Translations under genes and position numbers: made by a program
Shown here: positions 7,452-16,034 of the stretch, piece after piece
How positions within the stretch are numbered: the stretch's first letter is position 1
Layout of the letters: the number at the start of each line of letters is the position of its first letter
Source: an uncultured Mucispirillum sp.
GTDB lineage: Bacteria > Chrysiogenota > Deferribacteres > Deferribacterales > Mucispirillaceae
Reading direction: 5' to 3'
Assembly: GCA_910586745.1 (NCBI GenBank)
Contig: CAJUJZ010000002.1
Location: 2,364 to 48,163 of the forward strand
Length of the DNA: 45,800 nt
The notes under the pieces: generated by a model
The model's database searches: none
Told to the model about the DNA's origin: nothing
The model's input: the letters and a program-made list of their open reading frames with translations, nothing else

Positions 7452-7498
7452 TACAATATAATAAATTTATTTCATTTTTTTATTATTAATAAAATTAT

Positions 7499-7873
7499 CT
7501 ATATATATTTCATTAATATCTTGATATTAGTCTGCATTACTTTTTGTATATTATTATAGTTTGAATATTCAAACATATCTATATCATACTGAGTGTAATA
7601 AGGGGCAAATATATTTGTATATTTACTGAAAGCTTCAGCCTGTAATTTTATTACTCTTTTCAGCAGATTTATGCATTTGAATATTATCTATACTTCATTT
7701 ATTAGAAGTTTCACTAACGCATACTGTGAGGTAAATATAAAATACATCGGCACTATGGGTAATATTATCAGGCAGATTGAGCCAGTTTGAGTTATCAGAA
7801 TATATATTATATTCTGCTGTATTCTTATCATTACTGTTATTAATACAGCAAGAATAATAAAAAGTTTATGCAT
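7499..7873 (-). pseudogene. Truncated, frameshifted DUF3089 (alpha/beta-hydrolase-like) gene
   Basis: Reading the minus strand from the ATG at 7873 gives MHKLFIILAVLIT, a signal or lipoprotein start. A change of frame is then needed to read NIYSDNSNWLNLP followed by ADVFYIYLTVCVSET up to a TGA at 7697-7695. After a second shift near 7657 the frame reads VIKLQAEAFSKYTNIFAPYY, then TQYDIDM, to a stop at 7499. The YSDxxNWLxLP...ADVFYIYxT and NIFAPYYTQ patterns match the start of DUF3089 proteins (usually over 300 residues). Only the first third is present, with two frameshifts and one stop. The ATG overlaps the stop region of the upstream symporter gene (ATGCATAA), so the two were once translationally coupled. 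A 61-residue frame that reads through here is a by-product of the decay. Confidence 0.75.
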
Positions 7874-9086
7874 TTACAGTATTATCTTTATTTTTTTTAA
7901 ATATTCCCTGCAGCATAAGAGCAAGTGCACCATCGCCTGTTACATTACATGCTGTTCCAAAGCTGTCTTGCAGAGCAAATATTGCCATTACTAAGCCAAC
8001 GCCTGTTGCATCAAAGCCTAATACAGAAGTGATGATACCAATAGATGCTGCAACTGTTCCACCAGGAACACCAGGAGCACCAACTGCAAAGATGCCTAAA
8101 AGCACTATGAATATAATCATAGTATGCAGGCTTGGAAGTGAGCCATAAAGAAGATGGCTTATACCCATTACAAAAAATGTTTCAGTTAAAACTGAACCGC
8201 ATAAGTGAATAGTAGCACCCATAGGAATTGCAAAATCTACTATATCTTTATCAAGAGCATCAGATTTGCCTGCACATTTTAATGCAACCGGAAGTGTTGC
8301 AGCACTGGACATTGTGCCAACTGCTGTTAAATATGCAGGAGCATAATGTTTAAGTACTCTAAATGGTGATTTACCAGATATTAAGCCACTGATCGTGTAT
8401 AAAAGTGCAAGCCAAATAACATGACCAATTAAAACTAATACTACCATAGATATAAATGTAAGAAGCTGGTTAGTTATTTTTCCAAGATATGTAAGTTCTA
8501 TAAATGTCGCACATATAAAAAATGGAAGTATTGGAATAATCAGTTTATTTACAAGCAGCATTACTACATTGTTAAGCTCATTAAATATTTTTTCAAGTAA
8601 AGTAGAGTTGGTATATATTACTGCAAGACCAAAAGTGATTGAGAAGAAAAGGGCAGTAATAACTGGAAACATAGGGGCAACATCTAGCTTGAATATCATT
8701 TCTGGAAGTTTTATGTCTGTAACAGTTTGTTCAATATTTAAGTGTGGAATTATAAGATAGCCTGCAGCCATAGAAAATGCAGCAGCAAGAACTGATGATA
8801 AATATGCAAGTAAAAGCATTGTGCCAAGCATTTTGCTTGTATTATTTTTTATGCCTGTAATTGCAGGAGTAACAAAGCCTATAATAATAAGCGGAACCAT
8901 AAAAAATATTACCTGTCCTAAAATATGTTTAATTGGTAAAACAATATTCATCAGAATATGCTGAGTAGACATACTGCCACCCTCTGATACTCCGCTTGTT
9001 GATTTAATAATAAATCCAATTACTATACCAAGAATAACAGCTGCAATAATTTTTATAAGTAAATAATCTGATTTTTTTTCTTTCAT
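7866..9086 (-). CDS. Dicarboxylate/amino acid:cation symporter (DAACS family)
   Basis: The protein has 406 residues and about eight hydrophobic segments plus two re-entrant hairpins, the usual size of the GltP/SstT/DctA family. The serine-rich hairpin appears as AVGTMSSAATLPVALKCA at about 270-287. The second hairpin and last helix carry APGVPGGTVAAS and ACNVTGDGALAL, corresponding to the substrate- and sodium-binding parts. It imports an acidic or neutral amino acid or dicarboxylate with Na+ or H+; the exact substrate cannot be told. The start at 9086 is chosen because GAGG (9093-9096 on the plus strand) lies in front of it. A longer frame to 9164 would overlap the neighbouring gene and add a spurious hydrophobic leader. 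Downstream is the remnant of a hydrolase gene. Confidence 0.93.
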   Translation of the reverse strand: MKEKKSDYLLIKIIAAVILGIVIGFIIKSTSGVSEGGSMSTQHILMNIVLPIKHILGQVIFFMVPLIIIGFVTPAITGIKNNTSKMLGTMLLLAYLSSVLAAAFSMAAGYLIIPHLNIEQTVTDIKLPEMIFKLDVAPMFPVITALFFSITFGLAVIYTNSTLLEKIFNELNNVVMLLVNKLIIPILPFFICATFIELTYLGKITNQLLTFISMVVLVLIGHVIWLALLYTISGLISGKSPFRVLKHYAPAYLTAVGTMSSAATLPVALKCAGKSDALDKDIVDFAIPMGATIHLCGSVLTETFFVMGISHLLYGSLPSLHTMIIFIVLLGIFAVGAPGVPGGTVAASIGIITSVLGFDATGVGLVMAIFALQDSFGTACNVTGDGALALMLQGIFKKNKDNTVNA

Positions 9087-9141
9087 TTTTCGCCTCTTAA
9101 AAAAAATAGTAGCTTGAATATATAAATTTATCAAGAATATT

Positions 9142-11433
9142 TTAATTATTTTTACGCATTGCATCTTTTAATTCTATATTTATATTAAACCAGTTTAGAA
9201 TATATTTAATATCTTTTGTTACACTTAATTCTATTGCTAAAATTCCCTGATTTATTTTTGAGGAATAGTTTTCTTTAATATTATTAACTTCTTCTATAAT
9301 GTTATCAATAGACAGCTGAATTTGGCCATATGATAGTATATTCATAGTGATAGAAAGTATAAAGTTTTCAAGCAGAACTCTTACTTTATCAGCTATTTGT
9401 ATAGGTATTTCTTTTGATTTGTATAAAGTGGAACAAAGAGCATAGTTTTCATCAAATAATTTTTCTGCTTCAAAAAGTCTGCAGTTGCTGTAATGAATAT
9501 AAGCAAGGCTCATAAGTGCTGGAAAATAATCAAAAAAATTGTTAGTTAAATCCTGCAGATAATCTTTATTTGCTTTTAAATCAGTAATATTTTCAGCTTC
9601 ATAAATAATATTTTTGCAGGCATTAAATTCTTCCAGTGCCTGATTATAGTCGCTTTTTGATAAATAAGTTTCATCTTTGATATATTCAGAGTTTTCTATT
9701 TTATCAAAAATTTCCATTAAATATTTACTGCCTGTAGGTTTAATATACTTAATATAATGGGCAACACCTTTATGTATAATCAGCTTAATTGTAGAATCAA
9801 GCAGTATTATTTCACTTGTAATAGTGTATAAGTTTACTTTTTCTTTATCCTGTTTAGTAAGGTTTAAAACAAGTCTTCCCCACAAGTCTTCATAGTCCAT
9901 ATCATTTAATGATGTTCCACCAGACATAAGAATATGTATCATACTTTCTGCCACATCTGGTGCTAAAACATAAAGATTATGCAGAGCTTTTTCCATTTCT
10001 TCTCTATTATTTTGTTTTTGATAAATATATGAAAGAAGCTGGTAACATTCAGGCATATTTCTTTGCAGATACACTGCCCGTTTAAGCAGGTATTCACTTT
10101 TTTCATAATCTTGTAATCTAAAAACTGTAAAACCTGCCAAGTATAAAAATTCTGGATTATTCTGACCTTTCTTTATATACTTTTCCACCAGTTCATAAGC
10201 TTTATTAATAAAGCCTTTTGAATGGTAAATATTTATTATTTTTAATACATTTTTAAAAGATATATCAGTATTTTTTACTGAGTTTACTGCATAAATTATA
10301 TTATCAAAGTTATTTTCTGACATATTATCAGTAATGTATTTATTAAGATTTTTTTTAGTAATTGACGGCTTAAACTGTTTTTTTAAATCAACAGTAATAA
10401 CTTTTCTGGCATACAGTCCATTATTATCAGTATATTCAAAAAGATTAGAAGTAACATTGTAAAAAGGATTTAGTGAAAAACAGCTTAGTTTTTTTGAAAT
10501 ATATTTTTGAAAGTAGCCATTATCACCAGCCTTATATGTATATTTATCATCAGAAATTATTTCTGGTTTATAAATATTATCAGCAATATAAAGTCCAAAG
10601 GCATTAGGAGAGCTGCTATGTTTATTAAGTAAAATATCTGTATTCTGCAGAAATAATGAGCAGCCGCCAGAAGCTGCATATTCCCACTGGTTTCTGTTTG
10701 GCACTGAATATCCTTCTGAAGTATAATTAAAAAGGATTTCTTCGTAAGGCACATCTATATATTTATATACATTTAATCCATGTTCAGTTATTTCAAATTT
10801 TTGTATTTTTTTATGTCCAGATTTTGAAATGTGCTGTTTTATTATAAAAGATTTATTTCTTTTTATAATTTCCTGATATATTTTAAAATATGTTGGACTG
10901 TCAGCTACTGCTTTTGATGATATTTCTTTAACAAATATCCAGTTTATGCTGCTGCTTTTTCTCTCTATCAGCATAGGCTCTATATCAATCCGTCTTAAAA
11001 AGGAAGTATGCTCATCTATAAAATCAAATACCATTTTAGATAAAAGTATATCTGCCTGTTTATAATTTTCTCTGTCTAATAATTTTTGCAGCTGCTGTGT
11101 ATTATTAAGATTTACAATATCAGAGTTATTGTCAGGCATTAGAAAATAATCAAGTAATATATCTTTTATCTGCTCAATTAAAAAAGGCTCTTCTTTTTTT
11201 GAAGAAATAGCAGCTTTCCATCCAAGAACAGTATTTTTTGCTCCGGGAATAAATACAAACTCTGTGCCATTATCATCAAAAATAGCAGTATAAAGGGTTA
11301 TTCCGTTTTTTTCAAATTCTGCATATTTTTTTATTACAAAGCCATAATGTTCTGCGATTTCATTTAAAATATTCTGTTTGTCCTGAATATCTAGTTTATC
11401 ATAATTAATTTTATATAAATTTTTTTTATTCAT
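9142..11433 (-). CDS. Cytoplasmic protein with degenerate SUMF1/FGE-like domain and TPR repeats
   Basis: The protein has 763 residues and no signal peptide or membrane helix. The N-terminal half contains fragments typical of the formylglycine-generating-enzyme fold: FVFIPGAKNTVLGW near 65, VPNRNQWEYAASGG near 240-254, PNAFGLYIADN near 275 and NPFYNVTSNLFEYT near 325. The catalytic cysteine pair is not recognisable, so enzymatic oxidation of a sulfatase is unlikely. Residues of about 430-540 hold helical TPR-like repeats (YLAGFTVFRLQDYEKSEYLL, MPECYQLLSYIYQKQNNREE), and the rest is helical. A binding or scaffold role is inferred. The start at 11433 avoids running through the terminator at 11485-11511; no clear Shine-Dalgarno precedes it. 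The gene stands 55 bases upstream of the symporter gene. Confidence 0.75.
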   Translation of the reverse strand: MNKKNLYKINYDKLDIQDKQNILNEIAEHYGFVIKKYAEFEKNGITLYTAIFDDNGTEFVFIPGAKNTVLGWKAAISSKKEEPFLIEQIKDILLDYFLMPDNNSDIVNLNNTQQLQKLLDRENYKQADILLSKMVFDFIDEHTSFLRRIDIEPMLIERKSSSINWIFVKEISSKAVADSPTYFKIYQEIIKRNKSFIIKQHISKSGHKKIQKFEITEHGLNVYKYIDVPYEEILFNYTSEGYSVPNRNQWEYAASGGCSLFLQNTDILLNKHSSSPNAFGLYIADNIYKPEIISDDKYTYKAGDNGYFQKYISKKLSCFSLNPFYNVTSNLFEYTDNNGLYARKVITVDLKKQFKPSITKKNLNKYITDNMSENNFDNIIYAVNSVKNTDISFKNVLKIINIYHSKGFINKAYELVEKYIKKGQNNPEFLYLAGFTVFRLQDYEKSEYLLKRAVYLQRNMPECYQLLSYIYQKQNNREEMEKALHNLYVLAPDVAESMIHILMSGGTSLNDMDYEDLWGRLVLNLTKQDKEKVNLYTITSEIILLDSTIKLIIHKGVAHYIKYIKPTGSKYLMEIFDKIENSEYIKDETYLSKSDYNQALEEFNACKNIIYEAENITDLKANKDYLQDLTNNFFDYFPALMSLAYIHYSNCRLFEAEKLFDENYALCSTLYKSKEIPIQIADKVRVLLENFILSITMNILSYGQIQLSIDNIIEEVNNIKENYSSKINQGILAIELSVTKDIKYILNWFNINIELKDAMRKNN

Positions 11434-11473
11434 ATTAATATTAATAGTTTTAATAAAATATTTTGTCCAGTAA

Positions 11474-11511
11474 AATATAAAAAAACTCCATGTTTTATTA
11501 AAACATGGAGT
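11474..11511 (-). terminator. Rho-independent terminator of the chemotaxis receptor gene
   Basis: ACTCCATGTTTT (11485-11496) and AAAACATGGAGT (11500-11511) form a perfect 12-bp stem with a 3-base loop, followed on the minus strand by seven T. It separates the receptor gene from the SUMF1-like gene. Confidence 0.93.
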
Positions 11512-11535
11512 CATAAACAAGTTATATACAAGAAA

Positions 11536-13533
11536 TTATGATTTAAACTGTTCCACTAATATTTTTAATTTTTCTGTTCTTGCCTGCAAGTGGTTTACTG
11601 TAACAGTTACTTCGCTTACTGCCACATTACTTTCTTCAATACCGCTTGCAATAGCTTGAGTTTTATCTGTTACATCTTGAACTGTATGATGCTGCTCTTC
11701 AAAGTTTGTCATCATATGATGTGTTGAGTTTGTAACATCATTTACACCATCAACCACAAGGCTGAATGATGAAGCAGTTTCTTCAATTACATTAACACCA
11801 GTTGATACACTTGTATCTGCTGATTTCATAGCGACTGCTGCCTGTTCAGATTCATTCTGCAGTGCAGAGATAATATTTTCTATTTCGCTTGTAGCTTTTG
11901 TTGTTCTTTCTGCTAACTTTCTAACTTCATCTGCAACAACAGCAAAACCTCTGCCTGCATCACCTGCCCTTGCTGCTTCAATAGCTGCATTTAAAGCAAG
12001 CAGATTTGTTTGGTCTGCAATATCATTAATAACAGTTAAAATTTCTCCAATTTGTGCAGAGCTTGCAAGCAGATTATCAATAGTTTGTGAAAGTTGTTTA
12101 GTATTATCACTAATTTCAAGCATTGTATTTTTAATATTATTTAATGAATTTGAACCCTGAATTGTTCTTTGAGTGGTTTCATCAATTTTATTTAAATTGT
12201 TTCCCATTTCAACAGTTGCTTCTTCTGATTGATTTTGAATAACCTGCATATCTACAACAATATTATCAACTTGTTCTGCCTGAGAACTAAATGTGGCAGA
12301 AAACTCTTCCATAGTTGCTGCCAGCTGATTATTTCCTGATGCAACATCATTTGCAGCTTCTTTTACTTCTCTTACAATATTTTGCACACTTTCTATGAAA
12401 GTATTAAAGTAAACACATAGTTCTGCAAGTTCATCTTTAGTTTTAGTTGTAAGTCTGATAGTTAAGTCTTTATCACCACTTGTAAGGTTTTTAGCAGTTT
12501 TTACAAAATTATTTATTGGTGAAAGCACTGTTTTCTGCACTATAATAAAAGACAGAACTGCCACTGTTATCATAGCTGCAAGCAAAGTATATATAAGTGT
12601 TTTAGCTAGTAAAACACCACTAATTGAGCTGTTATAAGTTCTTTGCAGCATACCATTTACAATATCTTGAGTCTGCTTTGTTATTTCCTGCATACTGTTC
12701 ATATATTTTGCTCTGCTTTCAGCTATGCTCTGCATTTCAGTATATTCTTGCTTTAATTGGTTATAAGTATCCATCATTTGATTAGATATATTAATCATTT
12801 TAGTGACATTACCTATTAAATTTCTGTTATTTAGATTATCTCTTATATCAAGAACATTTGTATTTATACGCTTCAGAAGCTGTTCTATTTTAAGCAACTC
12901 TTGCAGGCTGTTTAACATTACTGCATCTGAAAAAATATCTTTTACTTTTACCATATCTGTATTTACATTGTTTATCCTGTCATAGTTTGTAAAATTTCTG
13001 ACTGCATCTGCTGGGGTTTCTGCATTATTTATTATTCTTTTTAAATTTGTTTTATAGACTTCTTCTTCTTTTATGAAATCTTCAATACCTTTCTCAAAAC
13101 TTTGTTCTAATGGAATATTATCAACTCTTATTTTAAGCTGGTCAACAGCTACTTTAATATAAGCATTTACTGAATCATTTAGTTCAGGAATAATTTCTGA
13201 AACAGCTGGCATTTCTTTTTTGTTTTCAGCAATCTGCATAAATGAATTTAGCTCTGTCATATTATCAGTTACCTGTTTTCCAAATTCAATGAAAGTGTTT
13301 AAATTGTTTTGAGTTGGTGTTCTTTGAATTATGTAGAAATATCTTCTGAAATTCATTGTATTTAATGCGGTGGCTGAATTAAGTTTATAAACATAAATAT
13401 ACCGTTGGTTCATATTCTCCATTCGTTTGCTTGCATTTTCTACTGCTACCACAGAGAAAAAGCCTAATAGTAAGGCCATAGCAATCAATAAAATAATGAT
13501 TGCAAAAATCTTAATTTTAAGTGTTATCCTCAT
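11536..13533 (-). CDS. Methyl-accepting chemotaxis protein
   Basis: The start at 13533 has GGGAG 7 bases upstream and puts the first membrane helix at residues 7-28 (IKIFAIIILLIAMALLLGFF). A long all-helical periplasmic sensor region follows, of about 270 residues, possibly of the helical bimodular type. The second helix lies near 310-335, then a HAMP domain (VLSPINNFVKTAKNLTSGD). The signalling coiled coil contains the canonical tip DIADQTNLLALNAAIEAARA followed by GRGFAVVADEVRKLAERT. The protein senses a small molecule outside the inner membrane and controls CheA. The C-terminus lacks a CheR-binding pentapeptide. The gene is monocistronic, with its own terminator and a striking palindrome upstream. 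The ligand is unknown. Confidence 0.95.
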   Translation of the reverse strand: MRITLKIKIFAIIILLIAMALLLGFFSVVAVENASKRMENMNQRYIYVYKLNSATALNTMNFRRYFYIIQRTPTQNNLNTFIEFGKQVTDNMTELNSFMQIAENKKEMPAVSEIIPELNDSVNAYIKVAVDQLKIRVDNIPLEQSFEKGIEDFIKEEEVYKTNLKRIINNAETPADAVRNFTNYDRINNVNTDMVKVKDIFSDAVMLNSLQELLKIEQLLKRINTNVLDIRDNLNNRNLIGNVTKMINISNQMMDTYNQLKQEYTEMQSIAESRAKYMNSMQEITKQTQDIVNGMLQRTYNSSISGVLLAKTLIYTLLAAMITVAVLSFIIVQKTVLSPINNFVKTAKNLTSGDKDLTIRLTTKTKDELAELCVYFNTFIESVQNIVREVKEAANDVASGNNQLAATMEEFSATFSSQAEQVDNIVVDMQVIQNQSEEATVEMGNNLNKIDETTQRTIQGSNSLNNIKNTMLEISDNTKQLSQTIDNLLASSAQIGEILTVINDIADQTNLLALNAAIEAARAGDAGRGFAVVADEVRKLAERTTKATSEIENIISALQNESEQAAVAMKSADTSVSTGVNVIEETASSFSLVVDGVNDVTNSTHHMMTNFEEQHHTVQDVTDKTQAIASGIEESNVAVSEVTVTVNHLQARTEKLKILVEQFKS

Positions 13534-13600
13534 ATTTATTCTCCCTTTGCTGCTGATACTGCATATATACTTACATATTTTTACCATAAAATATAAGTTA

Positions 13601-13620
13601 AATCAATATATATATTGATT
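13601..13620. promoter_or_regulatory. Perfect 20-bp palindrome upstream of the chemotaxis receptor gene
   Basis: AATCAATATATATATTGATT is an exact palindrome. On the minus strand its last six bases (TTGATT, 13606-13601) sit 17 bases ahead of TAAAAA, a plausible -35/-10 pair, so a protein bound to the palindrome would block or touch RNA polymerase. It lies 68-87 bases upstream of the start codon. The half-sites are ATCAA then TTGAT, the reverse of the order in an FNR box. Confidence 0.45.
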
Positions 13621-13794
13621 CTATTTGACATTTGCAGCTATTATTTGTTACAAATGTAAATAAAAATATGGCACTATCATTATTATTTGAAGCTAATTAC
13701 ATTATTAGGCAGTGATTTTTGATTTATTATTTAAATAAATAGAATACAAGTTTAATCTGTAATTACTGCACTGCATATTATTTATATTTAAAAA

Positions 13795-14400
13795 TTATGA
13801 TTTTTCTATTTTGCATATACCAGAAAAGCCTGCAACAGGAATGCCAAGACTGCGTATAAGTCTTGCCCAGTAATTTACTTGAGCAATGGTAGATGTAATT
13901 ATAACAATTCCTCTTTCTGAAAAATGTTTATGCATACTTGTAACTATTTCTTCTGGAATTATAACAGGTGTTTTAGTAACAAGTTTAACATATTCCATTA
14001 CAAGCTGTTCTTTTTCTGAAAAAGAGTGAAATTTATAGTCAGCATTTCTTATTGCATTAACTTCATCTATATTAAGTCCAGCCTTGTCAAACTCAAAAGC
14101 ATTCATATCTATGCAGAAAGGGCAGGCAATCATAACAGAGACTTGAACTCTTATTATTTTCAAAATTCTTTTATTTATTTCTTTATCATCATGAGCTGTC
14201 AGGCTTTCCATAATACCAGAGCTTATGGCAGTTTTAGGATACCATGCTAAAAGTTTTGGTATCATTACATCTTTTTTTACTATTTTTTTTGTAATCCATG
14301 CACCAAGCCTTATAGATAACGGAAGTTGTTTTGGCGGTTCAATATATGCTTTATCAAAATCTTTAAAAAAATTATCTTTATTATTAAGTGTAAATTTCAT
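13795..14400 (-). CDS. Carboxymuconolactone decarboxylase/AhpD-like protein
   Basis: This 201-residue protein contains ACPFCIDMNAFEFDKAGL at about 92-109. The C93-P-F-C96 pair, with Asn100 where many relatives have His, matches the CxxC(x3)H/N pattern of the AhpD-like alkylhydroperoxidase fold. The surrounding helices fit the CMD family. Such proteins use the cysteine pair to reduce peroxides or act as redox relays; decarboxylase activity is not implied. There is no signal peptide, so it is cytoplasmic. The start has AAAGG about 9 bases upstream. The gene is transcribed alone, just downstream of the terminator that ends the glycogen operon. The true electron donor and substrate cannot be told. 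Confidence 0.85.
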   Translation of the reverse strand: MKFTLNNKDNFFKDFDKAYIEPPKQLPLSIRLGAWITKKIVKKDVMIPKLLAWYPKTAISSGIMESLTAHDDKEINKRILKIIRVQVSVMIACPFCIDMNAFEFDKAGLNIDEVNAIRNADYKFHSFSEKEQLVMEYVKLVTKTPVIIPEEIVTSMHKHFSERGIVIITSTIAQVNYWARLIRSLGIPVAGFSGICKIEKS

Positions 14401-14411
14401 AGGCTTACCTT

Positions 14412-14445
14412 TTATAAAAATTTTAGGGAGGCTCTAAAGCCTCCC
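14412..14445 (-). terminator. Terminator of the glycogen operon
   Basis: GGGAGGCT (14426-14433) pairs with AGCCTCCC (14438-14445) around a 4-base loop, with TAAAATTTTTAT following on the minus strand. It lies 9 bases past the stop codon of the branching enzyme gene. Confidence 0.88.
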
Positions 14446-14454
14446 ATTATAAAT

Positions 14455-16032
14455 TTAAGCGTATATTCTGTAATCAATTCCTTGAAAGATTGAGTTTTTG
14501 CTTTCAAGCCATTCAAGATATCCTATATCTATTCTGCTGTCTTCAAGCATGCCATAAAGTTTCATAAAGTTATAGATATGCTCTCTTGTTCTTTCAGTAG
14601 AATACTCTGTTGCTGTGCCTGTAGTGATAAGGAATGCCCAGTCGCTTGCCTGACAAAGCAGCAGTTCTCTTACAAGCTGATTAAGGCAGCGTGTTTTAAG
14701 AGTATCTGTGCCATCTTTATATTTATTAGCAAGCATAGTCATATTATCTGCCATAAAGTGCAAGTGACGGTATATCCAGTCATTGCCAGCATTAAGCCAT
14801 ACTTTATAATAGCCTTCATCACCCCATGATGATGGGTTTACATCTACTACCTGATTAGTAGAGAACTCACCAAGATATTCAAGAGCAGTAACAGCTTTTA
14901 CAGTGTTTGATTTATCCATTTCCCTGAATACATTCATTAAGAAATCAGGACCTTCAAACCACCAGTGACCGTAAAGTTCTGAATCATAAGGTGATACAAT
15001 AAGTGGTTTTCTGTCTATTATATCGCCAACTTCATTAACCTGAGCTTCTCTGCCTTGTACAAAGTGTTTTGCATGGTCTATAGTTTTACTGTAAGCAATA
15101 TCCGGCTGATATACTTCTTTATATTCAGAATCGCCTGTTATTCTGTGATATTTAAGCCCAGTAAATACTCTTGTGCCATCAGGGCATATATAAGGTTTAA
15201 TATATTCATAGTCTAAATCATAGCCAATATCACGGTAGAAATCTCTGTAATATAAATCACCAGGATAACCTTCTTTAGAGCTCCACACTTGTTTTGATGA
15301 AAAATAGTCTCTGCCAAATGCAGCAACACCATTTTTTGCATAAACTGGAGCATAAGTACCATATCGTGGTCTTGGTTTAGAGTATAAAACACCATGAGTA
15401 TCTACAAAGAAATATTTGATACCAGCTTCTTCCAGCTTATATTCAAGCCCAGAATAGTATGCACACTCTGGCAGCCATATACCTAATGGGCGTCTGCCAA
15501 AATGCTTTTCATGGGTTTGAGCGGCTACTTCCAGCTGTGCTCTTACGGCTTTTTCATTTGTCATAAATGGCAGATATCCATGGGTTGCTCCACATGTAAT
15601 AATTTCAAGATATCCTTTATCTTGAAAATATTTGTATCCATTTAAAACACAGCCATCTAAATCATTAATTAAAAAGCCTTTTAATGTATTAAGCCTGTCA
15701 CGGTACATTTCTACAACTGGTTTAAAATGAGGGTCATCTTTTGTTCTCCACAATTCTTTGCCGACAAGCTCAATGCTTCTGTCTAAATACTTAATGTATT
15801 TATCACGCAGGTTATGGTCAGCAAGCATTTCTGCAAGAGGTGGGGTAACAGAAGAAGTCAACCTAAAATGCACATTTTCTGCTTCCAGTTTTTTTAAGTT
15901 TAAAAGGATTGGCAGATATGTTTCTGTGATTGCTTCAAAAAGCCAATTTTCTTCTAAAAAATAATCATAATCAGGGTGCTTTACAAAAGGAAGGTGAGCA
16001 TGTAGCACCAGCATCCAATATCCTTGTTTCAT
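14455..16032 (-). CDS. GH57 1,4-alpha-glucan branching enzyme
   Basis: The 525-residue length, the start GYWMLVLHAHLPFVKHP, the nucleophile Glu189 in GIWLPECAYYSGLE and the acid/base Asp350 in VSPYDSELYGHWWFEGP match the GH57 branching enzymes studied in Thermococcus (TK1436) and Thermus. A C-terminal helical region including WGDEGYYKVWLNAGNDW completes the usual architecture. It would cut alpha-1,4 chains and re-attach them by alpha-1,6 bonds in the cytoplasm. There is no signal peptide. It is the last gene of the glycogen operon, starting 2 bases after the DUF4912 gene ends. This window holds no GH13 GlgB, so it is the local branching activity. The motifs look intact. Confidence 0.95.
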   Translation of the reverse strand: MKQGYWMLVLHAHLPFVKHPDYDYFLEENWLFEAITETYLPILLNLKKLEAENVHFRLTSSVTPPLAEMLADHNLRDKYIKYLDRSIELVGKELWRTKDDPHFKPVVEMYRDRLNTLKGFLINDLDGCVLNGYKYFQDKGYLEIITCGATHGYLPFMTNEKAVRAQLEVAAQTHEKHFGRRPLGIWLPECAYYSGLEYKLEEAGIKYFFVDTHGVLYSKPRPRYGTYAPVYAKNGVAAFGRDYFSSKQVWSSKEGYPGDLYYRDFYRDIGYDLDYEYIKPYICPDGTRVFTGLKYHRITGDSEYKEVYQPDIAYSKTIDHAKHFVQGREAQVNEVGDIIDRKPLIVSPYDSELYGHWWFEGPDFLMNVFREMDKSNTVKAVTALEYLGEFSTNQVVDVNPSSWGDEGYYKVWLNAGNDWIYRHLHFMADNMTMLANKYKDGTDTLKTRCLNQLVRELLLCQASDWAFLITTGTATEYSTERTREHIYNFMKLYGMLEDSRIDIGYLEWLESKNSIFQGIDYRIYA

Positions 16033-16034
16033 AG

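Noticed and set aside
7688..7873. 61-residue hydrophobic frame after the symporter gene
   Set aside because: The next frames encode clear DUF3089 segments, so this frame is a by-product of the frameshifted pseudogene rather than a small membrane protein.
9087..9164. N-terminal extension of the symporter to 9164
   Set aside because: The extension overlaps the preceding gene and has no ribosome site, whereas the ATG at 9086 has GAGG in front.
11434..11520. N-terminal extension of the SUMF1/TPR protein to 11520
   Set aside because: It would read through the perfect terminator stem at 11485-11511; the ATG at 11433 is the reasonable start.
13601..13620. FNR/CRP-type binding site
   Set aside because: FNR boxes read TTGAT-N4-ATCAA; here the halves are in the opposite order and spaced by 8-10 bases, so it is described only as an unassigned palindrome.
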